From contig JAJEDI010000091.1 in assembly GCA_022821585.1 (NCBI GenBank), positions 1 to 49,546 on the forward strand: DNA of 49,546 bases, in the 5' to 3' direction. Made by a program: the position numbers and the translations under genes. This DNA comes from Caldilineaceae bacterium. GTDB taxonomy: Bacteria; Chloroflexota; Anaerolineae; Caldilineales; Caldilineaceae. Position 1 is the first letter of the stretch, and each line of letters starts with the position of its first letter. Of this stretch, positions 35,663-43,288 are shown piece after piece. The notes beneath the pieces were generated by a model, which was given only the letters and a program-made list of their open reading frames with translations, did not search any database and was not told the origin of the DNA.

Positions 35663-36552
35663 GCGAGAAGAGGAAGGTTGTTGTTACGGGGGCATCCGGG
35701 TATATCGCAAGCCTACTGCTGCCCGCCTTTCGCGAACGATACGACCTTACACTGCTGGATGTACGGACCACAGACCGAGATGGCAATGGCGTGGCAGACG
35801 TTCAGATTGCCGACCTGACTCAGCGTGACAGGGACTCCTACCGCCATCACTTTCGCGGCGCCGACGCCGTGGTCCACCTTGGCTTCACCAGAGCCGAGGA
35901 CAAGTCGGACCCGGTACAGGACTTTTATGCTGAGTTGTCGAACGTGGAAATGGCGTTCCACGTGTATCAGACCGCGCAGGAGGAGGGAGTCCGCCGTTTG
36001 GTCGTCGCCAGCTCGAACCATGCGGCCGACTACTACGAGCCACTAATCCTGGACAAGAGGTGGGACATCGTCACGCCAGAGATGAGACCGTTCTCCGACA
36101 ACTTTTACGGTTGGGCCAAAGAGGCTTATGAACACCTGGGATTTGTATATGCTGTTGGCCGGATGCAGTTCCGGGGCGTCCACGTCGACGAAGGTGCTCC
36201 CCGACCCCTAGAGAACGTGCAGGTTCGAATTGGCGGACCGAGGGAGGACGACCTGGAGAGAATCGATCAGGGAGACCTGCGTCGCATGATTCGCGGGCTT
36301 GGGGTTTACATTAGCCAGCGCGACCTGCAGCAGTTGTTCATCAAGAGCATCGAGACCGAGGATATAGGAGATGAACAAGGCGTGCCGTTCCAGGTTTTCT
36401 ACGGAATTAGCGGAAACTCCCAGTCATTCTGGAGCATCGTCAACGCGCGAAAGGTCATTGGCTACGAGCCGGAGGACAACAGCGAGTACCGCTTCAGCGA
36501 TCAGATTCACGGCCATATCCAGGCCGCCAAAGCGTCCCAGGACTGTTCCTGA
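35659..36552 (+). CDS. NAD-dependent epimerase/dehydratase family protein (uronate-dehydrogenase-like)
   Basis: A 297-residue extended short-chain dehydrogenase. The nucleotide motif is VVVTGASGYIASLL (7-20), followed by ADLTQRD, VVHLG, Ser118-Ser119 in VVASSNHA and the catalytic YGWAK (Tyr150, Lys154). The order SSNHA ... YGWAK resembles uronate dehydrogenase, which oxidises hexuronates to aldarolactones; another sugar epimerase is possible. I start at ATG 35659, which overlaps the upstream stop; the longer frame from 35584 lies inside the upstream gene. A UxuA-like gene at the far end of this window belongs to a related sugar-acid route but is not linked. Confidence 0.78.
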   Translation: MSEKRKVVVTGASGYIASLLLPAFRERYDLTLLDVRTTDRDGNGVADVQIADLTQRDRDSYRHHFRGADAVVHLGFTRAEDKSDPVQDFYAELSNVEMAFHVYQTAQEEGVRRLVVASSNHAADYYEPLILDKRWDIVTPEMRPFSDNFYGWAKEAYEHLGFVYAVGRMQFRGVHVDEGAPRPLENVQVRIGGPREDDLERIDQGDLRRMIRGLGVYISQRDLQQLFIKSIETEDIGDEQGVPFQVFYGISGNSQSFWSIVNARKVIGYEPEDNSEYRFSDQIHGHIQAAKASQDCS

Positions 36553-36558
36553 TCTGCC

Positions 36559-38943
36559 CTAGCGGTTCTTCTTTGCTGCCGGATGCAGCAAGCAGACCGA
36601 TTCAGTGTCCTGGTTGTCGCCATCTGCACCCAATGCGAGAAAGTGGTACCTTCCTTCGAGCCACTCCTCCAACTGGTCACAGTAGTGCTCCGAGCCCGGA
36701 TGCCCGGACTGTCCTTGGGACTCCACAGCCCACATGCCGTCTTGGCCGAGATCGCTGATCAGTCTGTAGTTTGCTCCCATCAGAGCTCCCCAGTTCGGGT
36801 CAAAACCCGTATTACAGACGGTAACTCCGCTGCCGCCCACAGGCAGACCGCCGCGATCGAGCAGCATGTTCAGGTCACCCCGCTCTGACAAAACGTGGCG
36901 CAACTGAACATTGTGGAGGTTGCCCCACTCCCAGTTGGTCATGTCGGTTCCCAAACGGTGCTCAATTTCATTTAGCGCAGCACGTAAGGCATCAACGATT
37001 GCGGACTCTCGATCTGAACGTTCGAACCAACCGGCCGAGTCCTCATGGATCAGTTGCCCGGCCAGTCCGCCACAAATACCCGAGAGGGCATTTGCAAGAT
37101 CATTTTCAAATCTCTCGCTGGCGACCCGATGGCACCACCGGTTGAAAAACACCTCGAAAATTGAAGCTGCGACCGAATCGGGGGCCATATTGTGGTCCCA
37201 CTCCTGCAGATAGCGGGCGGCTACCTGGACACGTTGGTCCCCACTTCTCATCAGGACCGGCACCAGTCCGGGGATCGCTTCATCTGCACGCAGCGTTCGC
37301 GTGTCCTGCTGCATTTGGGCGAAAGACTCAACGGAGAAGCTGCCACGCTCTTCGATCATCTGGCGGATGCGGCGCGCCCTGTGGCCGCTGGCCCACGTTC
37401 CCGACAGAGGATAAGGGAAGTCGTCGGGGGCAACTCGGTTATTGGCAGTGGCGATCCATCCCCTGTCGGGATCTTCAAGACGGGGCATCTGTTCGAACGG
37501 GATCAAGCCCTGCCACGCGTGCGCAGGATCCCAGCCTGGCCGGTAGCCACGCTCCCAGACGCCTCGCACCGGAATGCCGCCGACCGCCTGGTACCCAATG
37601 TGTCCCTCTCTGTCGGCAATCACCAAGCTCCATGTCGGCACCCGCCACTCGCGGGTCGCTTCTCGCAGATCGGAGACACTGCACGCGCGGTCCATCCCAA
37701 GTAGCGACGTCAGCCACCCACAGTTGGTATTGCCCAGCCAGCGCAAGGAAACCGGACCTGTGCCGCCGGCTTCAGCGGGCAGGATTTCATCTACGATCGG
37801 GCCGTTGCGTGAGAAACGGACGGTCTTACAGATGGGGTCTGCGCCTCGTACCAGGATTACTTCGTCAAGCGTGCGCTCCGCTTCCCATTCGCCGTCAAAG
37901 AGGAAGAAACCCGGCTGGCTCGGATCGGTCCGCTCCTGGTAGAGATCTCTCTGTGAACAAATGTTATTGGTAATGCCCCAGGCAACGTCGCGATTGCGTC
38001 CGAACATGACCGCCGGCATGCCCGTGTAGGCCATTCCGGAAACGTCAAAGGAGCCGCCATTCAACTGCACCTCATACCAGCATGAGACTGCAGCAAATGC
38101 GATATGCGGGTCGCTGGCCACCATGGGCAATCCCGAGCTGGTGTGGGCGCCTCCGACGACCCAGTTGTTGCTGCCTTCGCCCTCTTGCGGATCACCCACG
38201 CTGGCGCCGACAAGAACAACATCGTTGGGGGCAGAGGCGTAGGTCCCGGCGGGGATGATGCTCTCCTCGTCTGCCTCTCCGGTCAAAAAGGTCTTGTACA
38301 GCGGTTCGTTCCCTAAAGCACGCTTCGCCATCTCGGGACCGACGATAACGGGAAAGCGAACGGTCAGGTAGTAGCGAAACTCGGCGGCGATGGCGAGGCA
38401 GTCTATCGGTTGCCAGGGTTCTGGCTCATAGTCAAGAAGCGCAAACTCTACAGGCAGTTTGTCGCTCGTCAGTTCGATAAGTGCATTGATGCCATCGCTG
38501 AATCTGCGCAACAGCGTCCTGGTTTCATCCGGCGTCGACGCCCATTCGGAGGTTGCGATGCGGTTGAGTCCGACGGTGCGTGCGATAGTATCCAGATGAA
38601 TACCGTCGAACCCGAGGACTTCGGACAACCTGCCATGCCCTCTGCGCCGCAGATAGTCCAGCTGAAACAGCCGGTCTTGCGCCATGGCAAAACCGAAAGC
38701 GAAAAAGAGGTCCTCGTCGTTACCGGCCAGGATCTTAGGTACGCCCCACTTGTTACGCACGACCTGAGCCTCTGACTTTACGCTAGTGCTCAATCGAACA
38801 TTCGGGGAAGGGGTCCTGCGCCCAATTTCCTCGTTCCACCACTTCTCGAAATCGGTTCTCGACATGCCGCTTGCGCGGCATAGCGATGATATCGACTCGC
38901 CGGATCCCAGGCCCTTCAGCAGATCTGCAGAGACTATGGCCAT
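36559..38943 (-). CDS. Penicillin acylase family (Ntn) hydrolase
   Basis: A 794-residue N-terminal-nucleophile hydrolase. The alpha part has NKWGVPKILAGNDEDLFFAFG, AQDRLFQLDYLRRRGHGRLSEVLG; the mature beta part should begin at Ser258 in EGSNNWVVGG, the autocatalytic nucleophile, followed by PMVASDPHIAF. Family members cleave amides such as penicillins, acyl-homoserine lactones or related lipopeptides after self-cleavage, usually outside the cytoplasm. Here there is no signal peptide. Instead the first ~45 residues look like a small helix-turn-helix-type segment (GESISSLCRASGMSRTDFEKWW). A strong GGAGG precedes ATG 38943, so this start is well supported. Confidence 0.85.
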   Translation of the reverse strand: MAIVSADLLKGLGSGESISSLCRASGMSRTDFEKWWNEEIGRRTPSPNVRLSTSVKSEAQVVRNKWGVPKILAGNDEDLFFAFGFAMAQDRLFQLDYLRRRGHGRLSEVLGFDGIHLDTIARTVGLNRIATSEWASTPDETRTLLRRFSDGINALIELTSDKLPVEFALLDYEPEPWQPIDCLAIAAEFRYYLTVRFPVIVGPEMAKRALGNEPLYKTFLTGEADEESIIPAGTYASAPNDVVLVGASVGDPQEGEGSNNWVVGGAHTSSGLPMVASDPHIAFAAVSCWYEVQLNGGSFDVSGMAYTGMPAVMFGRNRDVAWGITNNICSQRDLYQERTDPSQPGFFLFDGEWEAERTLDEVILVRGADPICKTVRFSRNGPIVDEILPAEAGGTGPVSLRWLGNTNCGWLTSLLGMDRACSVSDLREATREWRVPTWSLVIADREGHIGYQAVGGIPVRGVWERGYRPGWDPAHAWQGLIPFEQMPRLEDPDRGWIATANNRVAPDDFPYPLSGTWASGHRARRIRQMIEERGSFSVESFAQMQQDTRTLRADEAIPGLVPVLMRSGDQRVQVAARYLQEWDHNMAPDSVAASIFEVFFNRWCHRVASERFENDLANALSGICGGLAGQLIHEDSAGWFERSDRESAIVDALRAALNEIEHRLGTDMTNWEWGNLHNVQLRHVLSERGDLNMLLDRGGLPVGGSGVTVCNTGFDPNWGALMGANYRLISDLGQDGMWAVESQGQSGHPGSEHYCDQLEEWLEGRYHFLALGADGDNQDTESVCLLHPAAKKNR

Positions 38944-39036
38944 GTGAAAATCCTCCCTGGTTTTGCAGATTTTCTCTCAATTTCGGTGCTGTCGAAGGAC
39001 TAGATATTGCTGAGGGGCCGAACTGGCTGAGGTCCC

Positions 39037-39068
39037 AAAAAACACAGAACCTCCAAGTGGAGGTTCTG
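39037..39068 (-). terminator. Rho-independent terminator of the tRNA operon
   Basis: On the minus strand a perfect 10-bp stem (CAGAACCTCC with its complement, four-base loop, 39045-39068) is followed by GTG and six T (39037-39042). It stands just after tRNA-Arg. Confidence 0.9.
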
Positions 39069-39082
39069 GCGTGCGATCTGTG

Positions 39083-39156
39083 CGCGCCAGGCAGGACTCG
39101 AACCTGCGACCTTCGCCTCCGCAGGGCGACGCTCTAATCCACTGAGCTACTGGCGC
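39083..39156 (-). tRNA. tRNA-Arg (anticodon GCG)
   Basis: A complete cloverleaf: acceptor GCGCCAG with CTGGCGC, D stem GCTC/GAGC, anticodon stem TCGCC/GGCGA with loop CTGCGGA, and T stem GCAGG/CCTGC with TTCGAGT. The anticodon reads GCG, for CGC and CGU arginine codons. The CCA end is not encoded. Most bacteria use tRNA-Arg(ACG) with inosine for these codons, so GCG is unusual. Confidence 0.9.
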
Positions 39157-39157
39157 T

Positions 39158-39253
<96 letters not shown>

Positions 39254-39274
39254 TAATTTACATTCAGGCTGAGC

Positions 39275-39365
<91 letters not shown>

Positions 39366-39396
39366 GGGCCAGGACTTGCCAGCCATCAGCCGGGTA

Positions 39397-39426
39397 AGTA
39401 TAAACCTAACTCAGAAAAGCTGTCAA
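39397..39426 (-). promoter_or_regulatory. Strong promoter of the tRNA operon
   Basis: Minus-strand consensus TTGACA (39421-39426), an 18-base spacer and TATACT (39397-39402) stand ~30 bases ahead of tRNA-Ser(UGA). It probably drives all three tRNAs up to the terminator at 39037. Confidence 0.8.
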
Positions 39427-39560
39427 CTTTTGCGGGCCAGTTCTCGCTTAGCAGCATTAGCCGCACTTACGGATCGCGGACCGCAGGTCGAACGACTGGT
39501 CCTGAACCCGCCTCACTTCTATACGAAATACCACCTTGCTCGAACTCTGGCGAGACGCTT

Positions 39561-40841
39561 CTAGCCGATTTCCACCTCTTCGCCAAGGTAGGGACGCAAT
39601 ACTTCAGGAAGTTTCACACTGCCGTCCGCCCTCTGATTGTTCTCCAGCAGCGCGATGATGACACGCGGCAGAGCAAGGCCCGAACCATTTAGCGTGTAGA
39701 CATATTCCGGGCGCGCGGCCTCGGCTGGGCGGTATCTTATGTTTGCTCGCCGGGCCTGAAAGTCGCGGAAAAGCGAACAGGAGCTGACTTCCAGCCACTC
39801 CTGACAACCTGCCGCCCAGACCTCCAGATCGTACTTGATGGCGGCGACAAACGAGAGATCGCCGGTGGCGATAGCTACGCGACGGTAGGGCAGCTCAAGA
39901 CGCTCCAGCAGCACCTCCGCGGCTCGAGTCAGGGATTCCAATTCGTCGCGACCGGTAGCGGGTTCAACGAACTTGACCATCTCCACCTTCTGAAACTGAT
40001 GAACCCGCTTGATGCCGCGCGCGTCCTTGCCCGCTGACACCTTCTCTCGCCGAAAACATGGCGTGCTGGCGACGTAGTAGCGCGGTAGAGTGCCAGCTTC
40101 CAGGATTTCGTCCCTGTGAAGATTGGTTACCGAGACCTCGGCCGTAGGGATAAACCAGTAGTCCTCTTCCGCGTCCCGGTAGAGGTTGTCGCCAAACTTG
40201 GGCAGATTGCCTGTTCCTTCCATGGCATGTCCGCGCACCATCATTGGCGGATAGATTTCGGTGTATCCGTGTTCGCGAATGTGTACATCGAGAAACCAGT
40301 TTGAGAGAATTCGCTGCAGACGCGCGCCTGGTCCTTTGAGAAAATAGAAGCGGCTGCCGGCAGTGGCAACGCCTCGCTCGAAGTCGATGATGTCCAACTG
40401 AGGCCCAAGATCCCAGTGGGCCTGCGGGGTGAAGTCGAATTCAGGAAGCTGACCCCATTGGGTCAGAACCACGTTGCCCTCTTCGTCGGGCGCAACAGGC
40501 ACATCCTCTTCGGGCGGGTTAGGAATGCGCATCATTGCGTCGTGGTAAGAGGACTCGACACTGCGCAACTCGTCGTCGATCCGGGCGATTTCATCACCGA
40601 TCTGGCTCATCCGCTCTTTCAGTGCGTTGGCTTCGGAGGTCTTGTTTTCGCGGAACAGGACGCCAATCTGCCTGGAGCCGGTGTTGCGCTCTTCGCGCAA
40701 TTTCTCGCCTTGCTGCAACAGTTCGCGCCTCTTTCCATCCAGTTCCAGTGCCGACTCCCAAGGCGCTTCCGAGTCATTCAGTTTCTCCATCGCCTGGGCC
40801 AGCGCTTCGCGGTTTTCCCTCATCCATCGAATGTCTAACAT
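39561..40841 (-). CDS. serS: Seryl-tRNA synthetase
   Basis: A 426-residue class II synthetase. An N-terminal coiled-coil arm (~25-105) for the tRNA long variable arm is followed by the catalytic core: motif 1 around YTEIYPPMMV, the TAEV segment FIPTAEVSVTNLH, motif 2 CFRREKVSAGKDARGIKRVHQF with its class-specific arginine, and motif 3 LNGSGLALPRVIIALLEN. Length is normal. AGGAG precedes the ATG at seven bases. Expression is likely controlled by the T-box leader directly upstream. The gene stands ahead of a tRNA-Ser/Ser/Arg operon on the same strand. Confidence 0.96.
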   Translation of the reverse strand: MLDIRWMRENREALAQAMEKLNDSEAPWESALELDGKRRELLQQGEKLREERNTGSRQIGVLFRENKTSEANALKERMSQIGDEIARIDDELRSVESSYHDAMMRIPNPPEEDVPVAPDEEGNVVLTQWGQLPEFDFTPQAHWDLGPQLDIIDFERGVATAGSRFYFLKGPGARLQRILSNWFLDVHIREHGYTEIYPPMMVRGHAMEGTGNLPKFGDNLYRDAEEDYWFIPTAEVSVTNLHRDEILEAGTLPRYYVASTPCFRREKVSAGKDARGIKRVHQFQKVEMVKFVEPATGRDELESLTRAAEVLLERLELPYRRVAIATGDLSFVAAIKYDLEVWAAGCQEWLEVSSCSLFRDFQARRANIRYRPAEAARPEYVYTLNGSGLALPRVIIALLENNQRADGSVKLPEVLRPYLGEEVEIG

Positions 40842-40896
40842 TTCTCGCTCCTGCCAAGTGAACTACGTGAATCAGCTTCTCGTTTGTCCCAAACAC

Positions 40897-41129
40897 AGAA
40901 AATCCCCTCGCCTGTTCAGGACGAGAGGACCCGTGGTACCACCTGAGTTCGCAGACTTAAGCGTCTGCCTCTGGCGCCGATAACGGGGCGGAACCGTCCG
41001 GCCATTTGGTGCCGGATGCTCATGGGTCGCTATACCGTCCGGCGCCTATTGCCTCGCAGCAGCCGGCAACTCTCTGAAAGGTCGGGCGGGCGGTCCATTT
41101 CCCCAGTCACAGCAGAGACATCTGAATTG
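40897..41129 (-). promoter_or_regulatory. T-box leader riboswitch of serS (specifier AGC, Ser)
   Basis: The leader shows the T-box element AGGTGGTACCACGGG (40930-40944). A terminator hairpin follows, with arms TCCTCTCG and CGAGGGGA and TTTT (40899-40929). Upstream is a Stem I region with AGAGAG and an apical GGCTGCTGCGA loop. The likely specifier is AGC at 41029-41031, followed by GACCCATGAGC, which fits the usual specifier context (trinucleotide, then ... TGAGC). Uncharged tRNA-Ser(GCU) would pair with AGC and its CCA end with the T-box, preventing termination. The specifier assignment is by pattern and not by a folded model. Confidence 0.85.
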
Positions 41130-41135
41130 AAAGCG

Positions 41136-41164
41136 AGCATATCACGCGGCCCGCCCTGTGTCAA
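41136..41164 (-). promoter_or_regulatory. Promoter of serS
   Basis: Minus-strand TTGACA (41159-41164), a 17-base spacer and TATGCT (41136-41141) place the start of transcription just ahead of the T-box leader. Confidence 0.75.
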
Positions 41165-41438
41165 TTTTCGGGTTCAAAAGGACGGGATTCCTAGATGAAG
41201 AGGATCCCACTCCAGAGTTAGGCTCAGGCAGACTCCCGATCCGAGGGGAACTCTCCTTGACGCGGCTTGACGCAAGCCCCTCATGGACATCTGCAATAAT
41301 CCGTAGGGCGCTAAGTCGGAAACGGGATGCCTGACTGCGCATTGTTTTGACTGCCCAGACTGCCATATGCCTTGCATGTAGAGCTGGACTAACCGGGACG
41401 GTGCGAGGGGGGACAGTGCGCGCCCATGAGGTTGACAC

Positions 41439-42452
41439 TCAATCCAGATGATGTGCGAGGTTGGCGAGGTCTACCAGTTGGAACAGCGCTAGAGGGCCGG
41501 CACTCCGAAAACAGAGCTGAAAAGGTACCTGAAGGTTGGAAGACAGCCACTCGACTACCGACTCAGGCATCGCTGTCTCGACCTCCAGTCGGGCGACGGG
41601 CGAGGAGAGTTGCTGATGCCTGAGTCCCCGGCTCTGCGCCTCCAGCTCGTCACCGTTCCTTTTCCCGCTGGAGGCGCGAAGCACGCGAAACAGGTACACG
41701 CTTTCGATCTGCATGCCGGGAAACAGTTCTTCCAGAAAGCTGGTTACAGCATCTTCACTCCAGATGTAGAGCCGTTTTTCCGATGTCGAAGGTATGGACA
41801 CGAACCGGGACATGAGCCGGGGAACTTTGATGCGGGCGTATGAGAGTGGACCGATCCCCACGTCAGGGCTGTTCAAGTGGACAAGCAGGTTGATACTATG
41901 GGAACTGATAAAGGGAAAAGGATGGCCGGGATCGACTGCCAGCGGTGTCAACATTGGGTAGAGCTGCTGTCGGAAGAAACCGCGGAGGTATTCGCGTTGT
42001 CCGAGGGTCAACTCATGGGGGCGGCGTACCTCGATTTGGCGTTCTGCGGACAGCTGGGGCAGAAGCGACTCACTTAGCTCCACATACGACTGTTGCATGA
42101 GTGGATCCAAACTCGCCGCGATTTCCCCCTGATCCGACTCCGACAAGGAGGGCGCCTTTTCGACGAAGTAATGGTCAAGTACTGAAGCCAGCAGGCCCAG
42201 AATTCGTAACCGTTCGAGTAGGGGGCGGTCCTGGTCCTGGGCTTCGTTCAGGAGGTAGGCAGCTTCGACGAAAGGCGCCGGTTTTTCGTCGGATTGCAGA
42301 CGGGATTTCAGTCCAGCGGCCAGCATCCTGGCGCGAGCAACCCCATCTGCGTCTACCGGAACGGCATAGGCAGGCAGTCGAGTGTCCGAACTTGCGGTCG
42401 CCATTCGTTGCCCGGAAGAGTCCTTGCCTTTATCAGGCAGATCGCGCGTCAT
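41439..42452 (-). CDS. Truncated polyphosphate-kinase-1-like protein (N-terminal and head domains only)
   Basis: A 337-residue homologue of the first half of PPK1. Recognisable PPK1 stretches are PLLERLRILGLLASVLDHYF (where PPK1 has NLDEFF), LYPMLTPLAVDPGHPFPFIS then INLLVHL, ARIKVPRLMSRFVSIPS, FLEELFPGM and ARLEVETAMPESVVEWL, ending at GPLALFQLVDLANLAHHLD. Full PPK1 has ~690 residues, and its catalytic histidines lie in two C-terminal phospholipase-D-like domains that are absent here. No continuation of that half is recognisable in the 270 bases beyond the stop. It follows the YceI lipoprotein gene by nine bases. It may be a non-catalytic polyphosphate-related protein or a decayed enzyme. 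Confidence 0.8.
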   Translation of the reverse strand: MTRDLPDKGKDSSGQRMATASSDTRLPAYAVPVDADGVARARMLAAGLKSRLQSDEKPAPFVEAAYLLNEAQDQDRPLLERLRILGLLASVLDHYFVEKAPSLSESDQGEIAASLDPLMQQSYVELSESLLPQLSAERQIEVRRPHELTLGQREYLRGFFRQQLYPMLTPLAVDPGHPFPFISSHSINLLVHLNSPDVGIGPLSYARIKVPRLMSRFVSIPSTSEKRLYIWSEDAVTSFLEELFPGMQIESVYLFRVLRASSGKRNGDELEAQSRGLRHQQLSSPVARLEVETAMPESVVEWLSSNLQVPFQLCFRSAGPLALFQLVDLANLAHHLD

Positions 42453-42461
42453 CTGAGTGCC

Positions 42462-43226
42462 TTACTCTTCGTGTGAAACGAAATTGATCCGAACCGTGAA
42501 CTCATCCTGCACGGTGAGCGTATTGGCAAAATTTGGCGGGTCGAAGCCAAGTGTTGTCATTTGCAGCCGGGTTTGCATGGAGCCCCGAATTGTACTCCCT
42601 GTCAAACTGGCGGTAACGTCCCAGATGGCATTCAGCGAAGTTCCGCGTATTTCCAGACTGCCCTCCAGTTGGAAGCTGACCTCATCACCCTCCCGATATG
42701 TAGCTGGCACATCAACGAGACGGTCGGCTACGAATACGGCTAGTGGATACCGATCCGATTCCAGCGCGTTTTCCCTTATCCAGGCGTCCCGCAGTTTCTG
42801 GTCAGTGCGAAGAGTTGGCAGAAAAACGACGAAGCGGTTCCCTCCAATGGAACGTTGTGCAAGGTCGATCTGCATCAGTCCCAAAACATCCTGGGTCTCT
42901 CCCACAACTACCGTCTTGCCGACATCGAGTCCGTACTTTCGAGTGGCATCGGCAAAGAGTTCCTCGTCAACCAAATAGGACGCAATGGACTCGCCGGCCT
43001 CGATTCGGAAAACTCGCCAACCCTCGCCCTGCTGAAACCGAATTGGATCCAATCCAGCAAAGGCAGCAGCCGCTCGTTCCGATATCTCGCCTTGGGTATG
43101 AGCTTCTGATTCTGAGGGAGCTTCTGAGTGCGGCGTATCAGTGGTAGGCCGCTCGCTATCACTTCCCCGGCAGCTGGCGCACATGATCATTGCCAGTAGG
43201 ATAAAGAGAAACGTTGTCTTGTTCAT
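42462..43226 (-). CDS. YceI-family lipoprotein
   Basis: A 254-residue exported protein. MNKTTFLFILLAMIMCASC forms a signal sequence with a likely lipid-attachment cysteine at 19 (the lipobox has an unusual Cys at -3). After a Glu/Ser/Thr-rich linker comes a YceI-like beta-barrel: IASYLVDEELF, VVGETQDVLGLMQID, the hallmark LRTDQKLRDAWIRENALESDRYPLAVF (read as L.TD...RD..I....LE...YP.A.F). YceI proteins bind lipids or isoprenoids in the periplasm or on the cell surface. ATG 43226 is chosen to give a proper signal peptide. It lies between the sulfatase-like gene and the PPK1-like gene. Confidence 0.85.
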   Translation of the reverse strand: MNKTTFLFILLAMIMCASCRGSDSERPTTDTPHSEAPSESEAHTQGEISERAAAAFAGLDPIRFQQGEGWRVFRIEAGESIASYLVDEELFADATRKYGLDVGKTVVVGETQDVLGLMQIDLAQRSIGGNRFVVFLPTLRTDQKLRDAWIRENALESDRYPLAVFVADRLVDVPATYREGDEVSFQLEGSLEIRGTSLNAIWDVTASLTGSTIRGSMQTRLQMTTLGFDPPNFANTLTVQDEFTVRINFVSHEE

Positions 43227-43288
43227 GCAAAGCGGCCTCTGAATCTCACCAAACCCCCGTGGGCTCGTCAACTTCTCAGTCTGCCGTT

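Noticed and set aside
41142..41438. Minus-strand frame of 98 codons directly after the PPK1-like stop, considered as the missing PPK1 half
   Set aside because: The translation shows none of the PPK1 catalytic-domain motifs, and its end overlaps the serS promoter.
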